From: Methanomassiliicoccaceae archaeon
GTDB lineage: Archaea; Thermoplasmatota; Thermoplasmata; Methanomassiliicoccales; Methanomethylophilaceae
Assembly (NCBI GenBank): GCA_031254685.1
Contig: JAIRTZ010000103.1
Coordinates: 1-36,910 of the forward strand
Direction: 5' to 3'
DNA: 36,910 nt
The notes under the pieces were generated by a model. The model had not been told where the DNA came from, made no database searches, and worked only from the letters and a program-made list of their open reading frames with translations. Position numbers and translations under genes: made by a program. This document shows positions 8,120 to 15,676 of this stretch, in pieces; within the stretch, counting starts at the first letter, position 1, and each line of letters begins with the position of its first letter.

Positions 8120-9621
8120 TCGCCGATGTGCTCGTCGTGCATGTAGTACGGCGACTTCTCTTTCTGAGATTCGGATACGTCCTTCGAGAGCCCTTTCATG
8201 TACGACCCGTACTTGTCCTTGATCTGCTCCTCTGCGGGCCTCGAACGCTTTATGGCGCGTTTGATGTGATCAACGTCTATCAATTCGGCGCCCTCCATGT
8301 TCGCGATGTCCCCCGCGGCGCGTATCAGTCCGCCCAGCTCCCTGAGGCGAAGCGTCAGCCCGGCAGGCTGGTTGTCCGCCTTCGCGCGTGTCTTTCCCTC
8401 GTCGATTATCATTTCCACGGCGGCGATCGTCGCATGCGGTATCCGTCCGTCCATGTGTATCTCCTGGGCGACGAACTGCGCGTATTTGGCGCGGTTCCTC
8501 GGTGTGTCGGGCATCGCGGTATCGATCAATACCTCGTAACCGCCGCCGATTATCCTGGACCTCACAGGCGAGAGGATATTCTCAAGGTCCTGTATGTTGC
8601 ACGCCGCGACGAGAATGAAATCGCAAGGTACGTTATCAACCTTGACGCTCGCGCCCGCGCTCTGCGGGTTGCGCCCGGCGATCGGGAACTTCTTGTCCTG
8701 CATCGCCGTAAGAATGAATCTCTGCAGATTGCCGAGATGCGAAATCTCGTCAACGAAGAGAACGCCCTCATGCGCCTCGTGTATCGATCCCGCGACAACG
8801 CGTTCGTATGCCGGCGTCCCGAGGTTGGTGTGCCCTCCGTACGGGTCGTGGCGGACGTCGCCCAAGAGCTCCGTCTCGGACGCGCCGGTGGCGAGGACAA
8901 AGGGATTGCGGTCGAGCTTCACCAGTATCTTCTGGTTTGACGTCTTGTCAAGCTCGCGGCGCTTCTCCAATGTCTTCTGATCGAGCATCCGTATCTTCTC
9001 GCCCGCCCGTTCGAAGACGATCATCTCTTCCGTGCCGTCGGTGTTGCGCCTTGACGTTGTCACTTTGTCCTTACCGAGCGAGACGTTGGGCATCGCCGAT
9101 TCAAGCATGCTCCCGAGTATGTCCCCGAACGGATTCGTATTGCCGCCGATGTCGCTCTTCGATTTGGAGCAATGAGGGCAAGTCCTCTCGCTGTACAGCG
9201 AATATTTGTGGCAGTTCTTGCACAGGTACCCCAAGCGCTCCGAGACGGCGTTCGGCGCCTTGTCCGGAGAGATCAGTTCTCCGGTCGCGCCCGCTTTCGA
9301 TATGTTCTCCTCAAGTATGTACGATTCTTCGACCACCTCGAGTATAGGCCTCTCCGGATTCTCCGGGTTGTTTACCACGCGGATCTCATTCTTCGGTTTC
9401 GGGAGGTGCAGCGATATCGCCTGCGCGATCATTGACTTACCGGTACCGGGAGGGCCGACGAGCAGCAGATGCCTGCGCTGTTTCGCGGCTATCTTTGCCA
9501 GCTCGATCGCTTCCTCCTGACCGAGGACCCTGTCCAGGGGATCCGCGGGGATCGCGATCTCCGCGGTGCTCCTCAGGCCCTTCAGGTCATTCCATTCCGT
9601 TATCGCTTTTTTCGCTGTCAT
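8104..9621 (-). CDS. LonB-like AAA+ ATPase without protease domain, with zinc ribbon
   Basis: The N-terminal AAA+ region is clearly of the archaeal LonB type: DRVLGQEEAIELAKIAAKQ, Walker A GPPGTGKS (56-63) and Walker B VLFVDEI (287-293), then VRSRIIGGGYEV and an AAA+ lid with LTLRLRELGGLIRAA. Archaeal LonB normally carries two membrane helices between Walker A and B and ends with a Ser-Lys protease domain, for 620-700 residues. Here the insertion holds a zinc ribbon instead (Cys134, Cys137, Cys148, Cys151) with no membrane helix, and the 505-residue protein stops after the lid with no protease domain. A convergent gene occupies the DNA beyond the TGA, so this is not a recent frameshift. It starts 1 nt after the dnaG stop. 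It may be a soluble remodelling ATPase; its substrate is unknown. Confidence 0.85.
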   Translation of the reverse strand: MTAKKAITEWNDLKGLRSTAEIAIPADPLDRVLGQEEAIELAKIAAKQRRHLLLVGPPGTGKSMIAQAISLHLPKPKNEIRVVNNPENPERPILEVVEESYILEENISKAGATGELISPDKAPNAVSERLGYLCKNCHKYSLYSERTCPHCSKSKSDIGGNTNPFGDILGSMLESAMPNVSLGKDKVTTSRRNTDGTEEMIVFERAGEKIRMLDQKTLEKRRELDKTSNQKILVKLDRNPFVLATGASETELLGDVRHDPYGGHTNLGTPAYERVVAGSIHEAHEGVLFVDEISHLGNLQRFILTAMQDKKFPIAGRNPQSAGASVKVDNVPCDFILVAACNIQDLENILSPVRSRIIGGGYEVLIDTAMPDTPRNRAKYAQFVAQEIHMDGRIPHATIAAVEMIIDEGKTRAKADNQPAGLTLRLRELGGLIRAAGDIANMEGAELIDVDHIKRAIKRSRPAEEQIKDKYGSYMKGLSKDVSESQKEKSPYYMHDEHIGDQMFN

Positions 9622-9622
9622 C

Positions 9623-11179
9623 TCAATACAGGTCTTCCTTCGTCCATATGGTTATGCCGGCGGGCATCTTCGCGATGTTGCCCTTGCGCGTGCCGACGAC
9701 GGTGTTCACGCCCTTCTCGGCGGATACGTCCAATATTCTCTGCGATATGACCCCGTCGAAGACTATCTTTGATATTCCGTCGGAATCTTTCTTCAGTGTG
9801 TCCACGAGCTCTTTCACGGCAACCTCTTTTATTGTCTCGTTCTCAGAGTCCAATATCTTCGCGTTGTGCGTTGACGACATCTCAAGCAGCATGTCGCGGA
9901 GCTTCTCCTGCTCCGGCGAAAGGACCTTCGATTGTTTCACGGCCTCTTTCTTTCCGCGGCCCCCGGTGCCTCTCGTCTTCTTTTCCTCACGGTCTCCGCG
10001 CGGCGCCCTCTCCTGCGGCTCTTCCGTCACGTTATCTTCGGATGATTCCTCCGATTCTTCCTCGGCCGGCTTCTTCTTGTATTTCTCGGCGGCCTCGGAA
10101 TTGAACTTCGGTCTCTTGTCGCGAAGCTCTCTCTTTCCTCTCTCTTCGCGGTCATCGCGCCTCTCGCGTCTCTCGTGACGGTCCTCGCGGTCCTCGCGCT
10201 TCTCATTGCGTTCCTCACGCTTCTCGCCGCGGTCATCGCGCCTCTCGCGTTTCTCATGGCGTTCCTCGCGTTCCTCACGCTTCTCGCCGCGTTCCTCGCG
10301 CCTCTCGCGGCGCGGTCTGTCATCGTGTTTATCGTCATCGTCCACGAGGCCGTTCATCTCCATGTACTGGTCTCCCGGGACCTTGTTGCGCAGGCATTTG
10401 ACGATCTGCTTCGCAGACAGTTCCTCGACCTCGTGAGCGCGCGGGGCGCGTGCGACGAAATCAACCTCTGCGACCTGGAACAGTTCCCTGAGTATCAGTT
10501 CTCCGCCCCTGTCGCCGTCCACGAATGCCGTGACGACTTTCTCGCGGGAAAGGTCCTGCACCGTCTGCGGGATGTTCGTTCCCTCGACGGCTATTGCGTT
10601 CTTTATTCCCGCTTTCAGAAGGTTCAGGACATCGGACCTGCCCTCGACGATTATGATCGCCTCCGATGATTTGACATTGGGCCCGGCCGGGCACTTGTCC
10701 TTTCCGAATGATGTGATCTCCTCGACCTGTATGCTCTGCCTTATGTTATCGGTAAGGTCGGAGCTCGTTCCCTTCGACTGCTTTATCAGGTCGTTGAGAA
10801 GTTCCTTCGCACGGTCGATGACCTTCTCGCGCTTCGTTATGCGCACGTCCTCGATGCCGAGCACCTTGATGGCCGCTTTGCAGGGTCCGACGCGGTCTAT
10901 CGTTTCCAATGCGGAAGCGAGCACCACGGTCTCGACCTGGTCGAGGCTTGACGATATGTAGACCAGCCCGTCGGATTTCCCGGACTTGGAAGTGACCTCC
11001 ACCTCGATCCTGCCTATCCTTCCGGACTTCTGCAGGTCGCGGAGATCGAGCTCCTCACCCAGCAATCCCTCGGTCTGGCCGAATATCGCGCCGACGACGT
11101 CGGGTTTCTCCACTATGCCGTCGGCTGTGAGCCTGGCCTTGATCATATATTTCGTTGTGTTTGGATCTATGTTGTTCAT
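9623..11179 (-). CDS. dnaG: archaeal DnaG (TOPRIM) protein with long charged insertion
   Basis: Archaeal DnaG-type primase, known both for primer synthesis in some archaea and as a stable exosome subunit that favours poly(A)-rich RNA. The TOPRIM core spans about 172-260, with IIIVEGRSD (Glu179) and FVDGDRGG (Asp221, Asp223). The 518 residues are longer than the usual 400-450 because of a linker (about 281-418) that begins with acidic and Arg/Lys/Glu-rich repeats and continues as a Glu/Ser-rich segment. The C-terminal domain (SPEQEKLRDMLLEM onwards) is intact, so this is an insertion and not a frameshift. The ATG at 11179 follows a leader of over 100 nt. The LonB-like ATPase gene starts 1 nt after the TGA stop, forming an operon. 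Confidence 0.95.
   Translation of the reverse strand: MNNIDPNTTKYMIKARLTADGIVEKPDVVGAIFGQTEGLLGEELDLRDLQKSGRIGRIEVEVTSKSGKSDGLVYISSSLDQVETVVLASALETIDRVGPCKAAIKVLGIEDVRITKREKVIDRAKELLNDLIKQSKGTSSDLTDNIRQSIQVEEITSFGKDKCPAGPNVKSSEAIIIVEGRSDVLNLLKAGIKNAIAVEGTNIPQTVQDLSREKVVTAFVDGDRGGELILRELFQVAEVDFVARAPRAHEVEELSAKQIVKCLRNKVPGDQYMEMNGLVDDDDKHDDRPRRERREERGEKREEREERHEKRERRDDRGEKREERNEKREDREDRHERRERRDDREERGKRELRDKRPKFNSEAAEKYKKKPAEEESEESSEDNVTEEPQERAPRGDREEKKTRGTGGRGKKEAVKQSKVLSPEQEKLRDMLLEMSSTHNAKILDSENETIKEVAVKELVDTLKKDSDGISKIVFDGVISQRILDVSAEKGVNTVVGTRKGNIAKMPAGITIWTKEDLY
10112..10330 (-). repeat. imperfect short tandem repeats encoding an Arg/Glu/Lys/Asp-rich linker in DnaG
   Basis: Codons for about residues 284-356 are built from degenerate repeats of GAG/CGC/AAG-type triplets, giving units such as EKREERE, RHEKRERRDD and RHERRERRDD. 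A longer period of about 30 residues is visible because REERHEKRERRDD recurs as REDRHERRERRDD. The segment should be disordered or a single charged helix. Confidence 0.8.
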
Positions 11180-11487
11180 TTGTAAACTCTCCGGTTCTTC
11201 TTTGGGAAAAGCCTCTATCTTCCGGCGTTCGCACGCTTGTCGCGTACACGGATCCTCTCCGTATCAGTCCGTTAACCACGGCCTCGTATCATTTTGTCAC
11301 GGCCCCTTCCTGGGGACCGCCGACCGATTCTTGACTTTTATACCGCCTTCCTGGGCGGGTATGTGATTGTGATAGTGAATAGGAAGCTTCTGAGTGCTTT
11401 CCCTTAGACCGTAATTATATAAGTTGTTTATAAAGCTTTGTCAAAGTTCGGTCTTAAATTATCTAAAAACGGAACGAGGCCGGGGAA
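11180..11487 (-). promoter_or_regulatory. 308-bp intergenic region: dnaG promoter and leader, with repeats flanking TATA
   Basis: No gene or tRNA is visible. On the minus strand a TATA box TATAAAAG (11335-11342) lies between two copies of CCCAGGAAGG (11346-11355 and 11305-11314), each inside a small dyad (11342-11360 and 11301-11318). The first copy touches the BRE position, the second the expected start near 11312. The remaining leader of about 130 nt can form further small hairpins, including ACGGA-GAGGA-TCCGT and GCGT-GCGA-ACGC. A second AT-rich patch with TTTATAAA (11427-11434) and TATATAA lies upstream, bracketed by AGACCG (11406-11411) and CGGTCT (11449-11454); it could be another promoter for dnaG or for a short RNA. 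Confidence 0.5.
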
Positions 11488-12600
11488 TTACCAAGAGCCG
11501 TACCTTCCGAAGTCCTCGGCCGCCTTCACAAGCGTACGGATGTTCGCGGGATACGAATTCGGAGGGACCTCGCAGCACGTTCCGAGTATACACCCCATCT
11601 TGCTGTCGCGCCCCTCGGTCAATTGTTTCCCCGCCTGTTCATAGATCTTATTTTGGTCGGGAAGGATGAACAATTTTGTATCCACGGAGGGCATTATCGT
11701 AGCGCGCGTTCCGAACTTTTCCTTCATGATCCTTGCCGGGAACGGTTCCCTGTCGAAATACCCCATCTGCATTATCGTGAACGGCGTGATCACGAGTTCG
11801 TTCACATACAGTTCGTAATCCAATGAACAGTTGCCGCAGAAATGATAGAACACCTGCGGTCCGGCGCCCTTCATCAGACATCCTTTGACCAATTTCTCCA
11901 GTGCCGGCGGCGAGATGTCCTTTATTGTCTCCGGCGGCATCGTATCGCTGTTCTCAAGCACGGAGCCGGTGCTTATCAGCGCGCTCCCGTATGCGTTCGC
12001 CAGCGCCTCCGCGCCCGTGATCGCCGTTTCCACGTACACGTCGATCAATTTCTTCACGAGGTCGCGTTCCGTCTCGGTCCACATCAGGAACTCTTCCACC
12101 CCGCACAGTTCCGCGGCGGAACCCACCGGTTCCGGACAGTACGCGAGCGGGACGAACATCTCCGGAAGCTTCTCCTTTATGTAACGGGACGCGCCGGTGA
12201 GCCTCCCGTAAGTGAATCCCCTTTCGATCTCCCTGAGGTCCGGTATATGCAGCTTTTCAACATCCTCCGGCGAGTTCACGACGGTGTTCACGGGAACGGG
12301 CGCGGTCTTGTCCATGAACTTCAGGTTCACGCCGAGCTCCGGCAGCCAGGGATGCGCGAAATAATATTTCGTCACCGGAAGCAGATCGTACATCTCCTGC
12401 GCGTACGCAAGGCAGTGCGCGCCTAATTCCGGCCTCTCGTAAAAATCACGTATCGTGTATCCGCATGCGACCGTCGCATGGGAGAGCATCATCGGGTCAA
12501 CGGGTATCCGGTCGAACTCGCCGCCCATGAACGACGCGGCGTATCTTCTTCTCGCCCGTTTCAGCCAATCTCCGTTGATCGGAGGGAACGATGTCATCAT
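11488..12600 (-). CDS. uroporphyrinogen decarboxylase-family methyltransferase (MtaA/MtbA-like)
   Basis: UroD-fold protein of about 370 residues of the cobamide:thiol methyltransferase branch. Members such as MtaA and MtbA move a methyl group from a corrinoid protein to coenzyme M and hold zinc through His-x-Cys plus a later Cys. Here YHFCGN supplies His-x-Cys, GTCCEVPPNSYPANIRTLV is the typical C-terminal element with a Cys pair, and PMMLSHATVACGYTIRDFY matches the N-terminal part. The exact substrate and acceptor cannot be read. A true heme-pathway UroD is unlikely given the zinc motif. The start was set at the ATG at 12600: the frame could begin at a TTG at 12630, but that adds a non-conserved LLYLFSVTC stretch. 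A TATA-like AGTATAAC lies about 65 nt upstream of the ATG. The stop is TAA. Confidence 0.8.
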   Translation of the reverse strand: MMTSFPPINGDWLKRARRRYAASFMGGEFDRIPVDPMMLSHATVACGYTIRDFYERPELGAHCLAYAQEMYDLLPVTKYYFAHPWLPELGVNLKFMDKTAPVPVNTVVNSPEDVEKLHIPDLREIERGFTYGRLTGASRYIKEKLPEMFVPLAYCPEPVGSAAELCGVEEFLMWTETERDLVKKLIDVYVETAITGAEALANAYGSALISTGSVLENSDTMPPETIKDISPPALEKLVKGCLMKGAGPQVFYHFCGNCSLDYELYVNELVITPFTIMQMGYFDREPFPARIMKEKFGTRATIMPSVDTKLFILPDQNKIYEQAGKQLTEGRDSKMGCILGTCCEVPPNSYPANIRTLVKAAEDFGRYGSW

Positions 12601-12762
12601 ACAGGTGACGGAAAAGAGATACAATAACAAAAGCGTTGTGCCGTTCCGTACCTTATTCGGGAGAGTTATACTAACTTGAACGGAGTGTTTTCATCAAACA
12701 ATTAAAAAACTAATTTCCGAGCATCCTTTTCAAGGGTCCGTACAATCAAATCTATATGAGAG

Positions 12763-14580
12763 ATGGATGATACATCCACCGCCATGGATTGTTTGAAGAA
12801 GGTCAAAGAGGAGATCGACAGGGGATGGACCGGTCCGAACCCCGAGTGCGAGTACGGACCGTGCCATTACGCCGGGCAGGACTGCACGTATTGCTTCTGC
12901 CCGTTCCATCCCTGCGGGGATACGGAATTGGGGGAGGAGATAACAACTTCCAAGGGAAAGTACTGGAGCTGTCTGTATTGCCACCTCATGCACAGGACGC
13001 CGGTCTGCAGGTACATCGCGTCAAGGATCGAAGAGCTCAGGATAGAGGATCCCGCGGACAGCAGATTGCGCGGGCTGCTTGATGAGGCGAAGGAAAGGTT
13101 CATGGTCCCCGGGAAGGCGATCATGGTCGTCGGTGCGACGTCCGACGCCGGGAAATCAATAACAGCGGCGGCGATATGCCGCATAATATCACGAAAAGGT
13201 TTTTCGGTGGCGCCGATGAAGACTCAGAATATGAGTCTCAACTCGATGATAACTTCGGACGGCTCCGAAGTTGCGTCCATACAGATCATGCAGGCGAAGG
13301 CCGCCCGGATGAGGCATCCGGACCACAACATCAACCCGATACTCCTGAAGCCGATGAAGGGACGCAACACGCAGGCGATCGTCAACGGGAAGCATTTCAA
13401 AGATTTCGATGTCAATTCGTATTATGAGAAATTCGTCCCGACAGCGGGCACCGACGCCGTAAGGAACGCGGTGCGCACGCAGAAGATGAGGTACGAGTAC
13501 GTCGTGATGGAAGGCGCGGGGTCACCGGCGGAGATAAACATTTATGATAAGGACATAGCGAACATGCGCGCCGCAGAGATAGCGGACGCGGATTGCATAC
13601 TTGTGGTCAATATGCAGTGGGGCGGCGGATTCGCGTATGCCCTCGGCACCGTCGAACTGTTATCCCCCGAGGACAGAAAGAGGATGAAAGGGATAATCCT
13701 GAACAACATGCACGGCGACCCATCCTCGCTGAACGCCGGGATAAGGGAATTGGAATCGATACTCGGCATACCCGTCCTCGGGGTGATACCGAACATCAAG
13801 ATGCCGATGCCCAAAGAGGATTCGATGACCATGCAGAACACCGCGGCGCCCGGTGTGAGGATAATCGTGATCAAACTTCCGAGGATGGCCAATTTCACGG
13901 ACATAGATCCGCTGTACCACGAGAACGTTTCCGTAAGGTACACCGCGGACCCGAACGATCTGAAGGATGCGGACATAATAATCATCCCGGGCACAAAGGA
14001 TACGATGGATGCGCTGAGATGGATGCGTTCCTGCGGGATGGATAAAGCGATAACCGAAAGAAAAGGGACGGTGCCGATAGTCGGCCTGTGCGGCGGCTAT
14101 CAGTTAATGTGCGCGGCCCTCCGCGACCCCGACGGCATAGAAAGCGACGGTGTGCCGGAGGCCGAGGGATTGAAACTGTTCGACGCGGTCACCGAATGGA
14201 AGGCTGGCGGCGGAAAAAGGAAAAAGGTCAAAGGCGCATTGGCGGCGAACGGAGGGGACATCCAAGGTTACGAACTTCACGCCGGCACAACGGTGACGCA
14301 CGAGGAACCTCTGTTCATTCTCAGGGAAGGCGACGTTACGGTGAACGAGGGTTCCGCAAGGATCGCTGACAAACTGTTCGGAACGTACGTGCACGGACTG
14401 TTCGACGAGCCGGCGTTCAGAGTTCATTTGCTTAAGATGACCGGAAAATTCTTACCTTCGAAATATTCGGACGTCCCGTACGACAGGATACTTGACGGGA
14501 CGCTCGACGAGCTTGCGGATGTGTTCGAGAGGTCTCTGAACATGAAAGAATTCGACAGGACACTGGGGGTTTCGAAATGA
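12763..14580 (+). CDS. cbiP: cobyric acid synthase with Cys-rich N-terminal domain
   Basis: CbiP/CobQ amidates four side chains of adenosylcobyrinic acid a,c-diamide using glutamine and ATP. The usual length is about 480-500; this one has 605 residues because of an N-terminal Cys-rich domain with Cys at 29, 34, 41, 44, 46, 51, 70, 73 and 82, resembling the cysteine-rich small domain (PF04071-like) often found with archaeal cobalamin genes. The synthetase half follows: P-loop GATSDAGKS (124-132), MKTQNMSLNS, MEGAGSPAEINI and QWGGGFAY. The class I glutaminase half has GLCGGYQL with nucleophile Cys443 and YVHGLF with its His. NMQWGGGFAYALGT departs from the usual D-I/D-x-GGVFA motif, which the downstream paralogue keeps. 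The TGA stop overlaps that gene (ATGA). The Cys-rich domain's role is unknown. Confidence 0.9.
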   Translation: MDDTSTAMDCLKKVKEEIDRGWTGPNPECEYGPCHYAGQDCTYCFCPFHPCGDTELGEEITTSKGKYWSCLYCHLMHRTPVCRYIASRIEELRIEDPADSRLRGLLDEAKERFMVPGKAIMVVGATSDAGKSITAAAICRIISRKGFSVAPMKTQNMSLNSMITSDGSEVASIQIMQAKAARMRHPDHNINPILLKPMKGRNTQAIVNGKHFKDFDVNSYYEKFVPTAGTDAVRNAVRTQKMRYEYVVMEGAGSPAEINIYDKDIANMRAAEIADADCILVVNMQWGGGFAYALGTVELLSPEDRKRMKGIILNNMHGDPSSLNAGIRELESILGIPVLGVIPNIKMPMPKEDSMTMQNTAAPGVRIIVIKLPRMANFTDIDPLYHENVSVRYTADPNDLKDADIIIIPGTKDTMDALRWMRSCGMDKAITERKGTVPIVGLCGGYQLMCAALRDPDGIESDGVPEAEGLKLFDAVTEWKAGGGKRKKVKGALAANGGDIQGYELHAGTTVTHEEPLFILREGDVTVNEGSARIADKLFGTYVHGLFDEPAFRVHLLKMTGKFLPSKYSDVPYDRILDGTLDELADVFERSLNMKEFDRTLGVSK

Positions 14581-15383
14581 GAGTGATGTTCGTGGGAACG
14601 TCGTCAAGCGCCGGGAAGACGCTCATATCCGCGCTGTTCTGCAGATATCTCCGTTCCAAGATGGTGATGGTCACGCCGTTCAAGGCATTGAATCTCTCGT
14701 CGCGCTCATTCGTCACCGACGACGGTGCCGAGATAGGCATAGGTCAGGCGTTACAGGCATGGGCCTCCGACCTCAAACCGAACGGAAGGATGAACCCGAT
14801 ACTCATCAAACCGTCCGGCGGTAAGCTGCGGACGATCGCGAACGGCGCCGACGGCGACAAAATGGACAGGAAGGCAAAGTTCGCGCACGCGCTGAAGGTC
14901 TATGACGAGCTATGCGACAAGTTCGACGCGGTGGTCGTCGAAGGTTCCGGGTCCCCGGCGGAGATAAACCTTCGCGAGAATGACATAGCCAATATTAATT
15001 TCGCAGTCGCAAGGGACATACCGATGATATTGATCGGCGACATCGAAAAGGGAGGCGTATTCGCCGGAATTTACGGAACGTGGAGGCTTATCGGCGACGA
15101 GGGCCGCCGTTTGATGAAGGGTTTCATCATCAACAAGTACTACGGCGACAAGGACATCCTGAAAAGCGGGATCGACCGCATAGAATCGCTTACGGGGATG
15201 AGATGCATGGGGGTGCTCCCGCACATCTCCGTTTCGTTGCCGGAGGAGGATGATTCGCCATGCGGGATACGGCACGAGCACAGGGACGATAAGATCGGGT
15301 CGTACGTCGAGGCATTGGACATGATGCTCGAGGATATCGCGGAGCACATCGACATGGAAGGCATAATCAAACTTACGGAATGA
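14577..15383 (+). CDS. CbiP-like synthetase half without glutaminase domain
   Basis: A paralogue of the synthetase half of the preceding CbiP: P-loop GTSSSAGKT (7-15), FKALNLSSRSFVTDDG, IGQALQAWASDLKP, NPILIKPSGG, VEGSGSPAEINLRENDIA and GDIEKGGVFAGIYGT. The last motif is closer to canonical CobQ/CbiP than the equivalent in the full-length neighbour. It ends at 268 residues, soon after VLPHISVSLPEED, where other family members continue into the Cys-His glutaminase. The TGA stop is followed at once by the convergent ThiS-like gene, so the glutaminase has been lost entirely. The 4-bp overlap with cbiP implies cotranslation. It may borrow the neighbour's glutaminase, use ammonia, or act on another corrinoid or tetrapyrrole; the function is inferred only to class level. 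Confidence 0.85.
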   Translation: MRVMFVGTSSSAGKTLISALFCRYLRSKMVMVTPFKALNLSSRSFVTDDGAEIGIGQALQAWASDLKPNGRMNPILIKPSGGKLRTIANGADGDKMDRKAKFAHALKVYDELCDKFDAVVVEGSGSPAEINLRENDIANINFAVARDIPMILIGDIEKGGVFAGIYGTWRLIGDEGRRLMKGFIINKYYGDKDILKSGIDRIESLTGMRCMGVLPHISVSLPEEDDSPCGIRHEHRDDKIGSYVEALDMMLEDIAEHIDMEGIIKLTE

Positions 15384-15578
15384 TCATCCGCCGGATGCGA
15401 CACGCACCGTTTCGATGACGTCGCCGTCTTTGAGGACGGCGGTCATCGGCACCGGCCTGCCGTTCGAAAAGAAGATGAAGGCATCCGGGAATCTGCCCGC
15501 GGAGATCATCGCGGCCTCTATCGTAACGCCGCTTTCCGCAAGTAATTTTTCAGCTCCGAAAATTATGCTGGCCGTCAT
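15384..15578 (-). CDS. ThiS/MoaD-like ubiquitin-fold protein ending in Gly-Gly
   Basis: A 64-residue beta-grasp protein. The last residues are DGDVIETVRVASGG, with the diglycine at the exact C-terminus, as in ThiS, MoaD and archaeal SAMP proteins, where an E1-like enzyme adenylates the Gly for sulfur transfer or protein conjugation. The small size and the DG-D-V/I-I-E-T-V motif are typical of ThiS-type carriers. It converges with the CbiP-like gene with no spacer, and no E1-like partner is in the window, so its pathway is open: tungsten/molybdopterin, thiamine, tRNA thiolation or another cofactor. A TATA box 26 nt before the ATG implies a leaderless mRNA. The stop is TGA. Confidence 0.75.
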   Translation of the reverse strand: MTASIIFGAEKLLAESGVTIEAAMISAGRFPDAFIFFSNGRPVPMTAVLKDGDVIETVRVASGG

Positions 15579-15599
15579 ATTTTCCCGATGGTCGTCAAG

Positions 15600-15607
15600 A
15601 TATAATA
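15600..15607 (-). promoter_or_regulatory. TATA box of the ThiS-like gene
   Basis: On the minus strand TATTATAT, centred 26 nt before the ATG at 15578, which is the spacing expected for a leaderless transcript. Confidence 0.55.
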
Positions 15608-15622
15608 CAGTTAATCATTACA

Positions 15623-15674
15623 TGTAGTAAAACGTATTTTATAGTAAATATCATAATTATACTACAAGGGGAGT
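15623..15674 (+). promoter_or_regulatory. promoter of the giant surface protein with inverted repeat around TATA
   Basis: TGTAGTA (15623-15629) and TACTACA (15660-15666) form a 7-bp inverted repeat that encloses the AT-rich core ATTTTATAGTAAATA. An SD-like AAGGGGAG follows directly, just before the ATG at 15677. The arrangement suggests a dimeric regulator covering the TATA box. Confidence 0.5.
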
Positions 15675-15676
15675 TA

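Noticed and set aside
8104..8125. Frameshift or truncation of a full-length LonB
   Set aside because: The DNA beyond the stop codes for the intact convergent acetyltransferase in the other direction, leaving no room for a displaced protease domain, and the ATPase core is undamaged.
7723..8940. Long plus-strand open frame of 405 codons
   Set aside because: It is antisense to the LonB-like ATPase and the end of the acetyltransferase, is extremely rich in Arg and Val, and shows no family motif; it is a shadow of high-GC codon use.
10112..10330. CRISPR-like or selfish repeat array
   Set aside because: The repeats are degenerate triplet-based units in frame within dnaG, with no unique spacers of constant length.
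11180..11487. tRNA or SRP RNA gene in the largest intergenic gap
   Set aside because: No T-loop GTTCRA motif, no cloverleaf and no SRP helix 8 or Alu-domain sequence could be found; the AGGAA loops are in dyads too short for these RNAs.
11488..12600. Heme-pathway uroporphyrinogen decarboxylase (HemE)
   Set aside because: The His-x-Cys and late Cys zinc motif and divergent N-terminus point to the corrinoid methyltransferase branch.
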